Source: Epiperipatus broadwayi (lineage: Eukaryota > Onychophora > Udeonychophora > Euonychophora > Peripatidae). From it: DNA of 64,000 nt. The number at the start of each line of letters is the position of its first letter. The stretch's first letter is position 1. Made by a program: the position numbers and the translations under genes. Under the pieces are notes generated by a model. That model worked only from the letters and a program-made list of their open reading frames with translations. It made no database searches and was not told the DNA's origin. Positions 11,291 through 22,710 of this stretch are shown one piece after another. The DNA lies in assembly GCA_028023455.1 (NCBI GenBank), contig JAQFVV010000072.1, positions 1,574,501 to 1,638,500 on the forward strand, written 5' to 3'.

Positions 11291-12678
11291 CAGCCCGGTA
11301 ACGTTACATCTCGTTGTTTTTCACTAGCAACAGTGCCATAGAGCGGTATGGGAAATTAGATGATGTATTCCAATTCTTAAACCATATATTCTGCTACATT
11401 CATAATTTTGGCCATGAACTAGCATAATAGAACATCTTAATGATTAAAAAAGAAAGAATTTTCAACTAAAAAGAGAAAAAAGTGAAGGAGATTGTTTAGG
11501 TTTTTAAAATTTACATATAGAGGATGAAACTTCAGAAAATTTATTTTTTACACTTGAATTTTTAATTTTGCATCATAGTCTTTCAATTTAAATATTTATG
11601 ATGATGTCTTTGCTCTAAACCAAAGGACTGCAATTGATTATACTAAATACATATATTGCATTGTAGGCTAATAAACAATGCCATGACCATTAAGATTCTA
11701 AAACAAATTACAGCCATTCTAGCATACCACACTATATTAAAACAACATTGGGAAACAATATTGCCTTTTTTTGCTTAATCTTGTCTTCATTAATAAAAAG
11801 ATCTTTCTTTTCTTTCAAAATTGGTCCATTAATTCCTATATGAAAAATGTATGATCCATATTGAAAATGTTAAGATTCTTGATGAAGAGAGAAACCATAA
11901 TAAAAGTTTTTAAGAAGTGAAATAAAATAAATATAATTAATAGACAAGCTGCTAACATTAAAATTCAGGATTCATGAGATTTGAGTGGATGGTGTTTGCT
12001 TCCATTTTGTTTTTTGAATTTAATGGCAGTTGAAACAGGTTAAGGAATTAACCAAAAGTGCTTCTGTTGATTAAAAGACTGTATATAATAATTATCATTT
12101 TATATATATATATATTAATATTTTTTAACATGTTATTATTGAAATATTTTTAAGAATGTGGAAGGATCAGTTCTATTTTATTTTAGACAAATCACAATCA
12201 GATAATATAGACAGTGACCAATGAAAACAGTAAATTGTAAATACTTTTTTACATCTAAAAGGGGACCTTCTTTTAAATGCATTCTCTTGATATGTGTAGA
12301 GATAAAATGCTACAGTAAACATGTAACTGGTTAGGGGAAAAGTCTCACATTCCCTATTTATTATTATATTTCCACATTCTTTTATATATATATACATACA
12401 TATATGTATATATATAATTCCTTCCAAGTTTTAACCAAATTCTATGATAAAATGCAAGATCTATTTCTAATTCTTTTTTCATAGACATTTTCCAAGATTA
12501 ATGAATATCCTCAATAAGAACTGAAAATCTCAATGTCATGCATAAGAATCAACAAAGCCAAAAAATGTGCCTTCCTTATTCTGGAATGTTGCATTATCTC
12601 ATAATGTTAAGACTAAAAATAAAGAAAAAAAAACAAATCAAAATATTTTTCACTGCAGTAGTTGTAAATTAACAAATT
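11291..12678. other. AT-rich sequence, no gene seen
   Basis: Short TA tracts near 12100 and 12390. No coding or repeat-family match noticed. Confidence 0.45.
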
Positions 12679-12793
12679 TATCCTATATTTAACAATTCAA
12701 AACTCTCCATTTAGTAGTGCCATCTTGTGCTAACAAGAGCAATCAATGGATGCCAGAAGGCTTGTGCATAAAATCCCTATCTAGTGCCCACTC

Positions 12794-12852
12794 ATCCAAT
12801 ATCCCCAGACTAGTTTCTGGCTTGTGGCCTTCATCAGTGAGGAGCCTTGGAT
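12794..12852 (-). ncRNA. Type I hammerhead ribozyme, core intact (family B)
   Basis: Read on the minus strand: outer stem I ATCCAA/TTGGAT, internal loop GGCT/ATA, inner stem I CCTCA/TGGGG; CTGATGA; stem II GGC-CACAA-GCC; GAAA; stem III from the palindrome ACTAGT; cleavage triplet GTC. Elsewhere stem II appears as AGC/GCT, a compensatory change. An A-A opposition at 10.1/11.1 is unusual. Sequence is identical to the copy at 13333-13391. Confidence 0.78.
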
Positions 12853-13332
12853 CTGAGAGCACTGCACCTAGATCTTAGGATCTAATGCAACCCTCCAGCA
12901 CCCATCTTTTAGCTCTATTTAACTACAAAACTATGAGAATGAAATTGAAAACACAATTAATATTTTCAATCCAAGCTCAACAGCTTACATAGTCATATGG
13001 GTCTGAACTCAATTCAGCACCCATACATTTTGGTGTCTTTGGCTCTTTAACAACCATAGCCACCACTATCCTATTAGGCAGGATTGGTGTTAAACCACTA
13101 AACATCACATGATCACGATCTCATACTAGCACATAATTGTTATTAAACAATTCAAAACAACATAAAACTCTCCATATAGTAGTGCCATATGACTATATAA
13201 GCTATTGAGCTTGGATTGAAAATATTAATTATGGTTTCAATTTCATTCTCATAGTTTTGTAGTTAAATAGAGTTAAAAGGTGGGTGCTGGAGGGTTGCAT
13301 TAGATCCTAAGATCTAGGTGCAGTGCTCTCAG

Positions 13333-13391
13333 ATCCAAGGCTCCTCACTGATGAAGGCCACAAGCCAGAAACTAGTCTGGGGATATTGGAT
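13333..13391 (+). ncRNA. Type I hammerhead ribozyme, core intact (family B)
   Basis: CTGATGA at 13348-13354, stem II GGC/GCC, GAAA, ACTAGT stem III, GTC cleavage site, and two-part stem I (CCTCA/TGGGG and ATCCAA/TTGGAT). Inverted, base-identical partner of 12794-12852. Confidence 0.78.
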
Positions 13392-13543
13392 GAGTAGCAC
13401 TAGATAGGGATTTTATGCACAAGCCTTCTGGCATCCGTTGATTGCTCTTGTTAGCACAAGATGGCACTACTATATGGAGAGTTTTGCTTTGTTTTGTTTA
13501 ATAACAATTACGTGCTAGTATGAGATAGTGGTATCCTATATTT

Positions 13544-14090
13544 GATGAAACAAATTTATACTTCCAATGAGTAGAAGTTGAATAGAAGCTTAGTCAAGTA
13601 GCAATATGATTTTTAAAGGCAGACAAATAGACTTCCATTCGACTTTCTTGTCATGTTTTTGCTAAATATGGGATAATTTTAGTTTGATAAAATTACAATT
13701 GCATCATTGTTAAGCATATTGATTTGGTCCTTTTCATAAATTATTTCCTTATATGTAACAATATTACATCTTGTCCAACAAATGAAGCCACAATGTCTAA
13801 TTCTTCCTAAAGTAGAAAATGATAATGACAAGACATATCTACCTGGGGCTAGTTAACTTCCTGTTTTAAAAAAGTAATGTGTGGCATTAAGAATTTAAAT
13901 AAGGATGTTATCCTTATTTAAAGTCAAGAAATTGAAGCTATTCAATTAATTAGCAAAAAGGAATTGGAAATAGATCTCTAAAATGACCATGGATTATGGT
14001 CAAAACATAGATGAAATTATAGGATGACATACATAAATGGATATAATAATTATATTTATAAAGCACACACTCGTTACCTAAAGTAATATA
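13544..14090. other. AT-rich sequence, no gene seen
   Basis: Nothing recognised on either strand. Confidence 0.45.
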
Positions 14091-14092
14091 TA

Positions 14093-14237
14093 TTAAGACT
14101 GCAGCCTTAAAACTATGAGCCTAAAAAAACGACAGTAGGGACCTCTGCTCATCTTTTAAATAAATCTTCTGTTAAAGATTTGCAGAGGTCCCTACTGTCA
14201 TTTTTTCAGGCGCATATTTTTACGGTTGTAGTCTTAA
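14093..14237. mobile_element. TA-flanked MITE with long terminal inverted repeats
   Basis: A 145-bp near-perfect palindrome. It opens TTAAGACTGCAG and closes with TTGTAGTCTTAA; inner arms include 'agtagggacctctgc' and 'gcagaggtccctact'. TA dinucleotides flank it at 14091-14092 and 14238-14239. TA flanks fit Tc1/mariner-type MITEs, but transposase affiliation is inferred. Confidence 0.75.
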
Positions 14238-14327
14238 TATATATAAATGGATATAAAAAAATTTGGCCCATACAAGAAACAAGATTTATAATTCACACTT
14301 TTTAAATATAATAAAAAATCATATACA

Positions 14328-14828
14328 ACAGGTATATAAATATATTTATTAATTATACATAAAAACACTTTTCAGCACATGGTTCAGTGCCCTTTTCAAA
14401 TATTAATAATGTATATATAACACCAATAACAAAGTAAAACATCAATAAAATAGAATAAAACATTGTATAAAGCTCCAGTATACCTTTAAAGAATTGAGTA
14501 TATAACAACAATATACAGAATGAATACTACACACATTATTATCATATGTCAAGTTGTAGAATGTATGTATTATTTATTCTGTGTATTGTTATGTTATATA
14601 GTCAATTCTTTGAAGTTATATTGGATCCTTATATGAAGGTTTTATTCTATTTTACTGATGTTTTATTTTGTTATTGTTATTTTACCTCCATTATGGGGCA
14701 CTAAATGGCACTATATATGCAATAATTTGTTAACATTAAAATAGATTATTAACATTTGAAAAGGGCACAAAACCATGTACCAAAAAGTTTTTTAGTATAA
14801 TTATTTTTAATATATATTTATACAGCTG
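14328..14828. mobile_element. Fold-back element of family D (PLE2-related 3' sequence)
   Basis: Head-to-head inverted repeat, left arm about 14328-14545 and right arm about 14560-14828. Each arm carries 'tgcccttttcaaat(a/g)ttaa' and the 'aacaaa(g)taaaacatc' block. The same 3' sequence lies beside the PLE2 fragment near 60.3 kb and at 50.0 kb. Within the arms the 'TTGAAAAGGGCAC' and 'GTGCTGAAAAG' segments look like a decayed hammerhead (GCAC/GTGC as stem II, then GAAA). Confidence 0.6.
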
Positions 14829-15311
14829 TTGGATATTTATATATAAAAAAACAGCATAATGGATTTAATTAATTTCCATTTTTGATGACTTTTTAAATAG
14901 CTTCGTCATTTGATGAGATCCAACTAATATTTTTATATAATTCAAAATGAGATGAATTTTCGTTCGTTTGAACATGTTTTGTTTTCAGTAAGTGATGTTT
15001 ATTTACAAAGATCGATATTGTTAGTTTTATATCTTTAATGAACTCAAGAGCATTTAATGGCTGCCATTTATCATTTCTTTTTCCGTGAAGACATTTGAAT
15101 CAACTTTTAACTTATTACATGCATATATTCACTTATTATGATTTATTAAAGTTTAAATAACAACTGATAGAGTGAATTTGTTGTTGCTACTTTTGTATTC
15201 TTGGTGAATCCAATGGAATTTAATAGTTACCATTCGGCCTTTCTTTATCTGTGCACACATTTGAATGCATTTTTAATTTATTATATATATAACTTATTAA
15301 AAAATAAATAT
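14829..15311. other. AT-rich sequence, no gene seen
   Basis: Two stretches, near 14875-15080 and 15140-15300, share imperfect similarity ('catttaatggctgccattt' against 'ggaatttaatagttaccatt'), suggesting an old direct duplication. No coding signal. Confidence 0.4.
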
Positions 15312-15415
15312 AATTAAAGGGGATTTGATCACAGACTTTCAAGTTCCCTTCAGCTTTCCATTCCATCTTATATAACTGATACACGTGACAACACACACAC
15401 ATGTAAAAAAGATAT

Positions 15416-15480
15416 ATGATCTCCAATATTGGTATTTTGTGCTCAATCAGCACTCATCAGCTGCTCTAGGTCATCATCTC
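15416..15480 (-). ncRNA. Degenerate hammerhead ribozyme (family A)
   Basis: CTGATGA core (minus strand, 15454-15460) with stem II GTGCT/AGCAC, but GAAA is AAAA and stem III is altered. Predicted inactive. Confidence 0.55.
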
Positions 15481-15931
15481 CCATATATATATATAATCAG
15501 TGCTCAGTTTATATTAAGATAGCAAATCTTCAAATTTTAATGGACAGACTTCAATCTTCTCCATCCTCCAACTTTTCAGACATCCATATTATTGAAAATC
15601 TGATGATGGAAAGCTCAAAACCCTTATTGATGCCAATGTTGTTGTCATATCCATGTTGATTTTGTCACTCTGATCCCTCATATATAGGACCTTAATATGC
15701 CTATCTATCTTCTGTGTATTTAAAAGAACATATTAAGGTCTTATAAATGGTCAAAGTGACTTAAAATCAACATGGGTATGACAACAATATTGGAATTAAC
15801 AAGGGATTTGAACATTCCATAATAAGATTTTTAATAATATGGATGGCTGAAGAGTTGGAGGGTGGAGAAGACTGAAACTTGGAGATTTTCTATCTTAATA
15901 TAAACTGAGCTCTGATTATATGTATGTGGGA

Positions 15932-15996
15932 GATGATGACCTGGACTAACTGATGAGTGCTGGTTCAGCATGAAATAGGTGTATTGGAGATCATTT
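15932..15996 (+). ncRNA. Hammerhead ribozyme, core boxes intact (family A)
   Basis: CTGATGA at 15950-15956, stem II TGCTG-GTT-CAGCA closed by a G-U wobble, GAAA, short stem III, UA at the cleavage position, then TTGG. The inner 5' strand of stem I is CTAA rather than CCAA, leaving one mismatch with TTGG. Outer stem I uses AGATCAT. Confidence 0.65.
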
Positions 15997-16143
15997 ATCT
16001 TTTTCACATGTACGTGGTCATGTGCATTGGTTTGGCATTGAGTATTCCATCATCAGATTTTCAATAATATGGATGGCTAATGAATTGAAGGCTAGAAAAA
16101 AATGAAGTATACCCATTAAAGTTTTAAGATTTGCTATATGGGA

Positions 16144-16207
16144 GATGATCTGGACCAAATGATGAGTGCTGGTTCAGCACTAAATACATATATTAAAGAT
16201 CATTTAT
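16144..16207 (+). ncRNA. Degenerate hammerhead ribozyme (family A)
   Basis: The stem I strand GATGATCTGGACCAA is well kept and stem II GTGCTG/CAGCAC is perfect. The first core base is A (ATGATGA) and GAAA is TAAA, so it is predicted inactive. Confidence 0.55.
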
Positions 16208-16335
16208 CTTTTTCACATGTATGTGGTCATATGTATCAGTTATGTAAGGTGGAGTGGATAGTTGAAGAGAGCTTGAAAGTCTGTGTTCAAATCCCCTTTA
16301 ATTACATCTAATGTTCAGTATATATATTATACATG

Positions 16336-19300
16336 CATTCAAATATTAAAAAACTAAATATTTGACAGAGTTATTTAATTAATGATAGATGTTATATAAT
16401 TATTTCATATATATTTAAAAATCATCGTATTTGTCAAAAAATGTGCTGAATTTAAAAGTCAAATTATCAACTTACAAAACCCATTTGAAAATTCAAAATT
16501 TACGATAAAAATGCAATATTTATAAAGTAGACTTAAAGCAAAGGCTCAAATTAACAATGTCTGTAATGGATAATTATTAATTATTATTACGAAGATATTG
16601 GATCATTGTAAAACTGAATTATAAAAATAGGAATCTTTAAAAAATATCACCATACCATGACCTTAAATTCATTAATTAATGATCTTAGAATAAGTTTAAG
16701 CAATATGCAAATAGCAAAGTTCATCAAAAATTTCACCACTATTTCTGTATATATATGTTTTTTTTTTTAATTTTTATTTCACCATACATTCTTGAAGAAT
16801 TAATAAAGATACCTGGAAATATGACACCTATACATCAAATTGTAATAATTTAATGTAATATTAATAAAATTTGATTCTCATGTGTCAAACTTCCTGCATT
16901 CACACCTCTGACGTCATTCACTTTAAAATAAATATTTTAATAATTATTAATGAATATTTATTGGTAGACATTATCATATTATTTCTAGCCAAGATATTCA
17001 CTTCAAATTCAATTAAAAATTAATATATGTTTTTTTTAATTAAACATAAACACATGTTATCATTAATACAATTCCATTCCTCTTTATCAAAAGTTATTTT
17101 AACAGTTTTTTTACATATGAAATTAAATGCTGATAGGTTAAAAACAAATACTTGGGTAAAAGAATAAATAGTTGTCATTGATATTATAGAAAAAATTAAC
17201 ATACCAAATAGTACTGGTTATATGTATTGATAGAAGACATAACAGACGGATAGTTGAAGTGTTGAACAGGATACCAGGACAGTGCAAACAAATATAAACA
17301 TATATGTGATAAAGATGGATAAAATAAGAAAGTTTATTGGAGTCAAGTGGAAAAGAAATGTTATGAATTAAAAAAAAAAACTAGATTAAATTTAAATGCA
17401 CTTTCAATATGTAGTGAATCAATAACAGTTGAAAATGATAATATATAACAATGTAGGATTATCAAAAATAATGAATCTATTTCGGGAAGTCAGACAATAT
17501 AAAAATATGATCTAGTTTAAGTAAAAAGATTTGAACTCAGGATTTTTCAATCTATTTGTCCTCCATTGCATCTCAAGCAACTGATACACATGACCACACA
17601 TCTCAAAAGTATCCCATGTTTTGATAGATTCGTATTTATAAGTGCAATCTACGTGCACAAAATGATTGGTCTGAATATAAGAAAAACATCCAATTTCAAT
17701 CAGATTTGGAACATAACACACAATATACTATTTGCTTTTCCATAATCTATTTCTCTTCTTTAATCAAATTTGTGCCCATATTCTAGATTTTGTAGCGTAA
17801 GAGGCAATTAATCAGAAAATTTGTCATTTATTGATTTAATAAATTTTTCAATGATCATGTTTTACAGTGAAAATGAAGTGGTAAAGGAAAATATTTTTAA
17901 TAATTTGAATGATAATGACCTGGAGTCGAAATATTGTGATTTCTTTAATCCTAAAATGCATGCGTCCATAATCCTGGGATTATGGAGATGCAAGATTCTG
18001 GGATTGAAATTCCTATATTACTTTTCTGATTAACACATCTGCTTTCCAGTGGATCATTATATATATATACAACTTTATAGATTTAGCTATATTAATAAAA
18101 CAATATTGAACCTGTAAAAGTAACATTAAATCGTTATTTAAAAGTGATGGTTTATGGGATTTTTTTTAAAAAACAACAAAAATATAGAATTTCTTTTTAA
18201 AAAATTTAGTGATGGTAAATGTCAATATTCTGATACTAGAATGGTAAAGTTTCCCCCCTTTAATTAAAACCGTGTTATAAATTGACAAAACTTGTCAAAA
18301 ACCTAATATTTTGCAACGAATAGAATTTCTTTTTTCCAAGTATTGATTTTTTTATTATTTAAAACTAAAAGATAAATTTTATTCTACATTAATAAGCGTT
18401 GTGAATCTCTCTTTTTTTGTGAGTGGCTGCATATATATATATGATAAAATATTACAGTACTAAGATATTTATAACACTTAAGTAATACATTCTGACTGCA
18501 ACTCCTTCTTGTATCAAAATTCAATCACTTTTATGAATGAAAAATAAATCTATTTATATATACATTCCAAGTTCTTATATGGATAGTTGATTAAAACAAT
18601 GATTACTGCAAAATCAAATGTCAAATTAATACAGCTTCACTTTAATTAACTTTTAATTAAATGTTAATTTTTAAGACAGAGCTAATTTCTACTCATTTTA
18701 ATATCTTGCAAACAAATCATAAAATATCAAACACACAATGATAAAACATTATACCATTAAGAAATATATAATGCACAGAGTAATATTTCTAAGTGCTTCC
18801 TATATTAATGCAATGTTACCTAGTATCAAAGTTCCATGTTTACAGAGAAAAAAATCAACCTTCTTTCATATGGATTCCAAGATCTTATATGGATGATTAA
18901 TTGAATAATAATTTCCAGTCACATTTGTATATCAAAATTCATCACAGTTGTCTTTAGGAAAGTGCAATGTGTATGATATGTCACATTACAAATAAGTTAT
19001 TTCTCTTTCCAATGTACTTTTCAAAAGGTCTTATAGTTTTATTTCATGGTTTGTTGTTGTAAGTTATATTAAAAAAACTTTTGTAGAAAAAAATAATAAC
19101 TAAGAATTATATGAATATTTTAAAATAAATTCCACAGAAGCTTTCAGTTATGTATAATATTGATAACTACATTTTTATATTATATAAAATGAATTATTTT
19201 GATGTAAAACTATTTTTAATTATATATAAAAAATTAAGCTTATCAGTAGAATAGTTTATTTTACATTTTGTAAATGACATTGGCTATATTTATGTATTAA

Positions 19301-20171
19301 GATGCAGTGTATGCATATGAGTTTATGTGTGTGTGAATTGATTATAATCAGTTAGTTATATAATTATTAAATAAATACTTGAAAGCAAATTATTACATAA
19401 TCAAATATTTATTTTGTTATAAAAGAAAGTCCCCATAAACAGATATCTTCTATTAGAGTTTGTTCCTGATGAATGTATGAAGAATTCAGATTCTTACAAA
19501 AAAAGCTGTTATTAATAATGAACACTAAGTATTGAATCATCTTAATTTAAAAATATATTTGGAATAATTTTAAATAATTAAAAACACTCTAATTTCAAAA
19601 CTAACAAACTAAAATTTACAATTTATGAATAAATTTAAAATTAATATTTGCAAAAATATTTAAATTCTTTATCTTTCTGATTAATATATTTTCTTAGTAG
19701 TGCTTTTATATGTAGTGTTATGAAGTATTTATGATTGTATACTGGTTATTGTATAATTTAACTTTATTGTTAAAACTGCCCCTTCGTGTGCATACATTTG
19801 CAGTAATCAATATATTAAAGATACAATTCAAATGAAACAAAATGTTATTCATCACTGAGAACATTATATATTTCTCAGAGCTGTAATATTCTATCATTAC
19901 ATTAATTTCTTTGAAAAGTATTAAAATGAATAAAGTTGATTCTGCTTTGTGAATTAAAATGTAAGCTAATTCAAATGAAATTGGTATTATATCTTGGCTG
20001 ATTTTAGGTTATCATGGTTCTAATCAATTATCTATATAAGAATTTGGATGCAGATAAAATAAATGGATTCTTTTCTTGCCTGTACATATGACTGAACTTT
20101 GATAAGGGGAGGGGGGAGGTTAATTAAGTATAGATGAACTTGAAGTTTATTACTCTCAATGTGGCATTGTC
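16336..20171. other. AT-rich sequence, no gene seen
   Basis: About 3.8 kb without a recognisable gene. An imperfect direct duplication of about 180 bp (near 18441-18620 and 18737-18920; shared 'ttcttatatggat' and 'gataaaa..att' blocks) is the only structure noticed. Small open frames carry no motif. Confidence 0.45.

Positions 20172-20269
<98 letters not shown>
20172..20269 (+). repeat. (AAT)n microsatellite
   Basis: About 32 uninterrupted AAT units abutting the PLE remnant at 20270. Confidence 0.95.
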
Positions 20270-20548
20270 CCATATAACATTACTATACTAGCCAAAAAAC
20301 AACTAAACTTTACAAAAAAATTTCCACAACCATGGTTTCATCTAATAACAAGTAGACCTTTTCAAGTAAAATTCAACTAAACATACCACATTTATGATAT
20401 ATACCAAACAAATTAGTCTTCACACTATTCACTTCAAAACTCAACTTCCTTTAACATCAAAATATGTCTTCATGAGATTGATGGCTTTAGATTTAAAATA
20501 TTTTATCTTCAAAGTTTCTTTTATTTTTCTCTTCAATTTATTTTTTTC

Positions 20549-20698
20549 CTAAAAGATAATCTTAAAAAATATTTTATGACCTGTACTAAGTTCATGAATA
20601 TGCAAAGCTGAGTTATATTTACTTTTAACTCTACTCTTATAAACTCTCTGACCTGTATAAATTGTATGACAACTGCAAGGAATCTTATAAACTACTCC
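20549..20698 (-). pseudogene. PLE GIY-YIG endonuclease fragment
   Basis: A 49-codon open stretch, then a stop. It starts GVVYKIPCSCHTIYTGQ: the GIY-like VYKI, a Cys pair, and IYTG in place of YIG, then SALHIHE and TGHKIFF, the His-containing continuation of PLE endonucleases. The reverse transcriptase part is absent. In PLEs this domain nicks the target for reverse transcription; this copy is broken. Confidence 0.75.
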
Positions 20699-20804
20699 AA
20701 GATTAGATTTTCAATCAGTTGACTGTTTTGAACTGTTTAGTAATGTTTTGTTAAATTCATTACTGAATAGTTAGAAATAGTCAATTGATTGCAAATCTAT
20801 TCCT

Positions 20805-21167
20805 GGAGTAGTTTATAACATTCCTTGCAGTTGTCATAAAATTTATAAAGGTCAAAGTAAATAATAATGAAAGGGTTAAAGTTCATAAGAGTAGAGTTAA
20901 AAATAGATATCAAAACTCATCTTTGTATATTTGTGAATGGAATACCAATCATAAAATATTATTTGACAATGCAGAGATTATCTTTTATGAAAAAAGGAGA
21001 TTGAAAAAAAGAGTAAAAGAAAATTTGAATATAAAATATTTTGAATCTGAGGCCATCAATCTCATGAAGACATCCTTTGAAATTAATGATTTGAAATTAA
21101 TGAAGTTAGGTTTTGAAGTGAATGATGGGAAGACTACTTTGTTTGATATATGTATGTGGTATGTTTA
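20805..21167 (+). pseudogene. PLE GIY-YIG endonuclease fragment, frameshifted
   Basis: Begins GVVYNIPCSCHKIYKGQS, matching the inverted partner, then a frameshift. The 3' half is open from 20923, with NTNHKILFDNAEII and KKRVKE followed by a Glu-rich tail, the usual end of the PLE endonuclease. Catalytic glycine context is KG rather than IG. Not functional. Confidence 0.75.
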
Positions 21168-21914
21168 ATTGAATATTACTCAAAAAGGTCCATTTATTAA
21201 TAGATGAAACCATGATTGTGGAAGAATTTTAGTAAAGTTTACTTTTTTATGGCTAGTATTGTAATATTAATATAAATTTTGATTTTATTTGTAATTACTA
21301 GTATAGGATTAGTGTATTTAATATACAAATGGCAGTTAGAATTCTGGAAAATAAGTCATAGAATGATTATATTTATCTTGTAATATTCTTATTATTTTTG
21401 CTTCATTATTTAACTGAAAAGCACTATTAAACATAGAAATCCTCTATGTCAGGGTTTTCAAACTTTTTGGGAAGATAATTGCATAGACAATTTTTTTAAT
21501 AAATATCAGGTGGAGTAAATACATATCCTAAAGAAAGTTTCCCTCTAAATCATCATCCCAAAAGCAAATAAAGTCTTATATTCAAAGGTGAAAAACAATT
21601 ATATTTACTAATTGTGGATTTTTATTAAATACATTCAGAAAAACTCATAATATATTTGTAAACAAAAAGCTTAATATGATATATACTATTAAAACTTATA
21701 ATAGTAGCATGTGTTGTAACATAATATCACAATTATATTAATTAAAACACCAATAGCAAACTCTCTATACAAATAGTCAATAAAAATTAGTCACATATCA
21801 CATGACCTAATTTTTTAAGCTTGTAAATAAAAAATAATGAGCTGTGCTAATTGCTCTGACAAATTTTATTGATAAATGCCAACAAAAGAAAGCATTTAAA
21901 AATCTTTATCTAAA

Positions 21915-21975
21915 AACCACACCTAAACCTCAGATCAATAGTTTCATGCTTTGGCACTCTTCAGTGAGGCTCTAG
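21915..21975 (-). ncRNA. Type I hammerhead ribozyme, core intact (family C)
   Basis: Minus strand: inner stem I CCTCA, then CTGAAGA (N7 is tolerant), stem II GTGC-CAAA-GCAT with a G-U closing pair, GAAA, stem III AC..GAT region, GATC before the cleavage site, and TGAGG pairing back to CCTCA. It lies at 21958-21964 (core box). Structure is consistent with activity, although stem III is weakened compared with the sister copies. Confidence 0.65.
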
Positions 21976-22140
21976 ATACTTTCAGACACCAGATTTAAAA
22001 ATACCAACCCAAAGTCAGCATTTATCTAAAAGCTACCTATTAAGTAGAAAATATGAAAATTTTAGACACCTATATATCTTCAAGCCCAACTATCTAACTT
22101 GAATGGCTTTGGGGTTGGTATTTTTAGATCTAATGTCTAA

Positions 22141-22208
22141 AACTACCCTAGCAACTCACTGAAGAATGTCAAAGCACAAAACTATTGGTCTGAGGTTTCG
22201 GGGTGGTT
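22141..22208 (+). ncRNA. Degenerate hammerhead ribozyme (family C)
   Basis: CTGAAGA at 22159-22165; stem III AC..GGT and GGTC cleavage context; outer stem I AACTACC/GGTGGTT. GAAA has become AAAA next to GCAC, so it is predicted inactive. Confidence 0.55.
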
Positions 22209-22566
22209 GCTAGATAAAGATTTTTAAATGCTTTCTTTTGTTGACATTTATCAATAAAGCTTGTTAGAGCAATTAGCACAACTCATTATTTTTTGTGTAT
22301 AAACTTAAAAAATTCGATCATGTGACATATGACTTTAATTTTTATTGCCTATTTATAGACTTTGCTTTAAGTCTTAAGTGATGTTATATTGCTAAGGCTA
22401 TTAGCATATGGTTTGGCTGAAGATCTCTCAGGCCCATATAGCTACTTAAGTTAGATAGCTGGATTTGAAGACCTATAGGTGTCTAAAAATTTCAGATTTT
22501 CTACTTAATAGTTAACTTTTAGATAAGTGCTGGCTTTAAATTGTTATTTTTAGATCTAATGTCTAA

Positions 22567-22630
22567 AACTATCCCAGCACCTCAGTGAAGAGTGTTAAAG
22601 CATGAAATCATTGGTCTGATGTTTGGATGT
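22567..22630 (+). ncRNA. Degenerate hammerhead ribozyme (family C)
   Basis: GAAA and the GGTC cleavage context are kept, but the core box reads GTGAAGA. Stem II GTG..CAT is weak. Predicted inactive. Confidence 0.5.
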
Positions 22631-22710
22631 CATTTCTAGAAAAAGATTTTTTAAATGCTTTATTTAGCTAGTATTTATTAAGAAAGCTTGTTAGAGTAAT
22701 TAGCACAGTT

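Larger units (their letters stand above)
12691..13531. mobile_element. Family B element: inverted dimer with two identical hammerheads
   Basis: Minus-oriented monomer (about 12691-13185) facing a plus-oriented monomer (about 13190-13531). 'ctctccat..tagtagtgcc' recurs at 12703 and 13168, giving a unit period of about 465 bp. The whole is bounded by the perfect 12-bp TSD 'tatcctatattt' (12679-12690 and 13532-13543). The outer arms are nearly identical over some 290 bp. It has no open frame, so it must be non-autonomous. Confidence 0.85.
15312..16325. mobile_element. Family A composite: minus copy facing two tandem plus copies
   Basis: A minus monomer (about 15312-15720) joins head-on with a plus copy (about 15727-16035), itself followed by a second truncated plus copy (about 16036-16325). 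Outer ends are inverted: 'aattaaaggggatttga' and 'caaatcccctttaatta'. Each copy has its own hammerhead. No open frame of note. Confidence 0.75.
20270..21270. mobile_element. Head-to-head Penelope-like element remnants
   Basis: Imperfect 1-kb palindrome with a 12-base loop (20746-20757). Left arm 20270-20745 is a minus copy and right arm 20758-21270 a plus copy. Both encode the C-terminal GIY-YIG endonuclease of a Penelope-like retroelement and share the same 3' sequence ('ggctagtat.gtaat'). Inverted, 5'-truncated PLE pairs are typical for the class. Confidence 0.8.
21718..22705. mobile_element. Hammerhead-bearing repeat family C: inverted and tandem copies
   Basis: A minus copy (about 21718-22097) faces a plus copy, followed by a second plus copy. 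The block 'tagatctaat' recurs at 22125 and 22551, a 426-bp tandem period. The monomer is non-coding, with recurring 'gatttttaaatgcttt' and 'gcttgttagag.aattagcaca' blocks. Each copy carries one hammerhead-like core. A family B insertion begins directly after it. Confidence 0.75.

Noticed and set aside
20159-20380. Poly-Asn frame
   Set aside because: Translation of the (AAT)n microsatellite.
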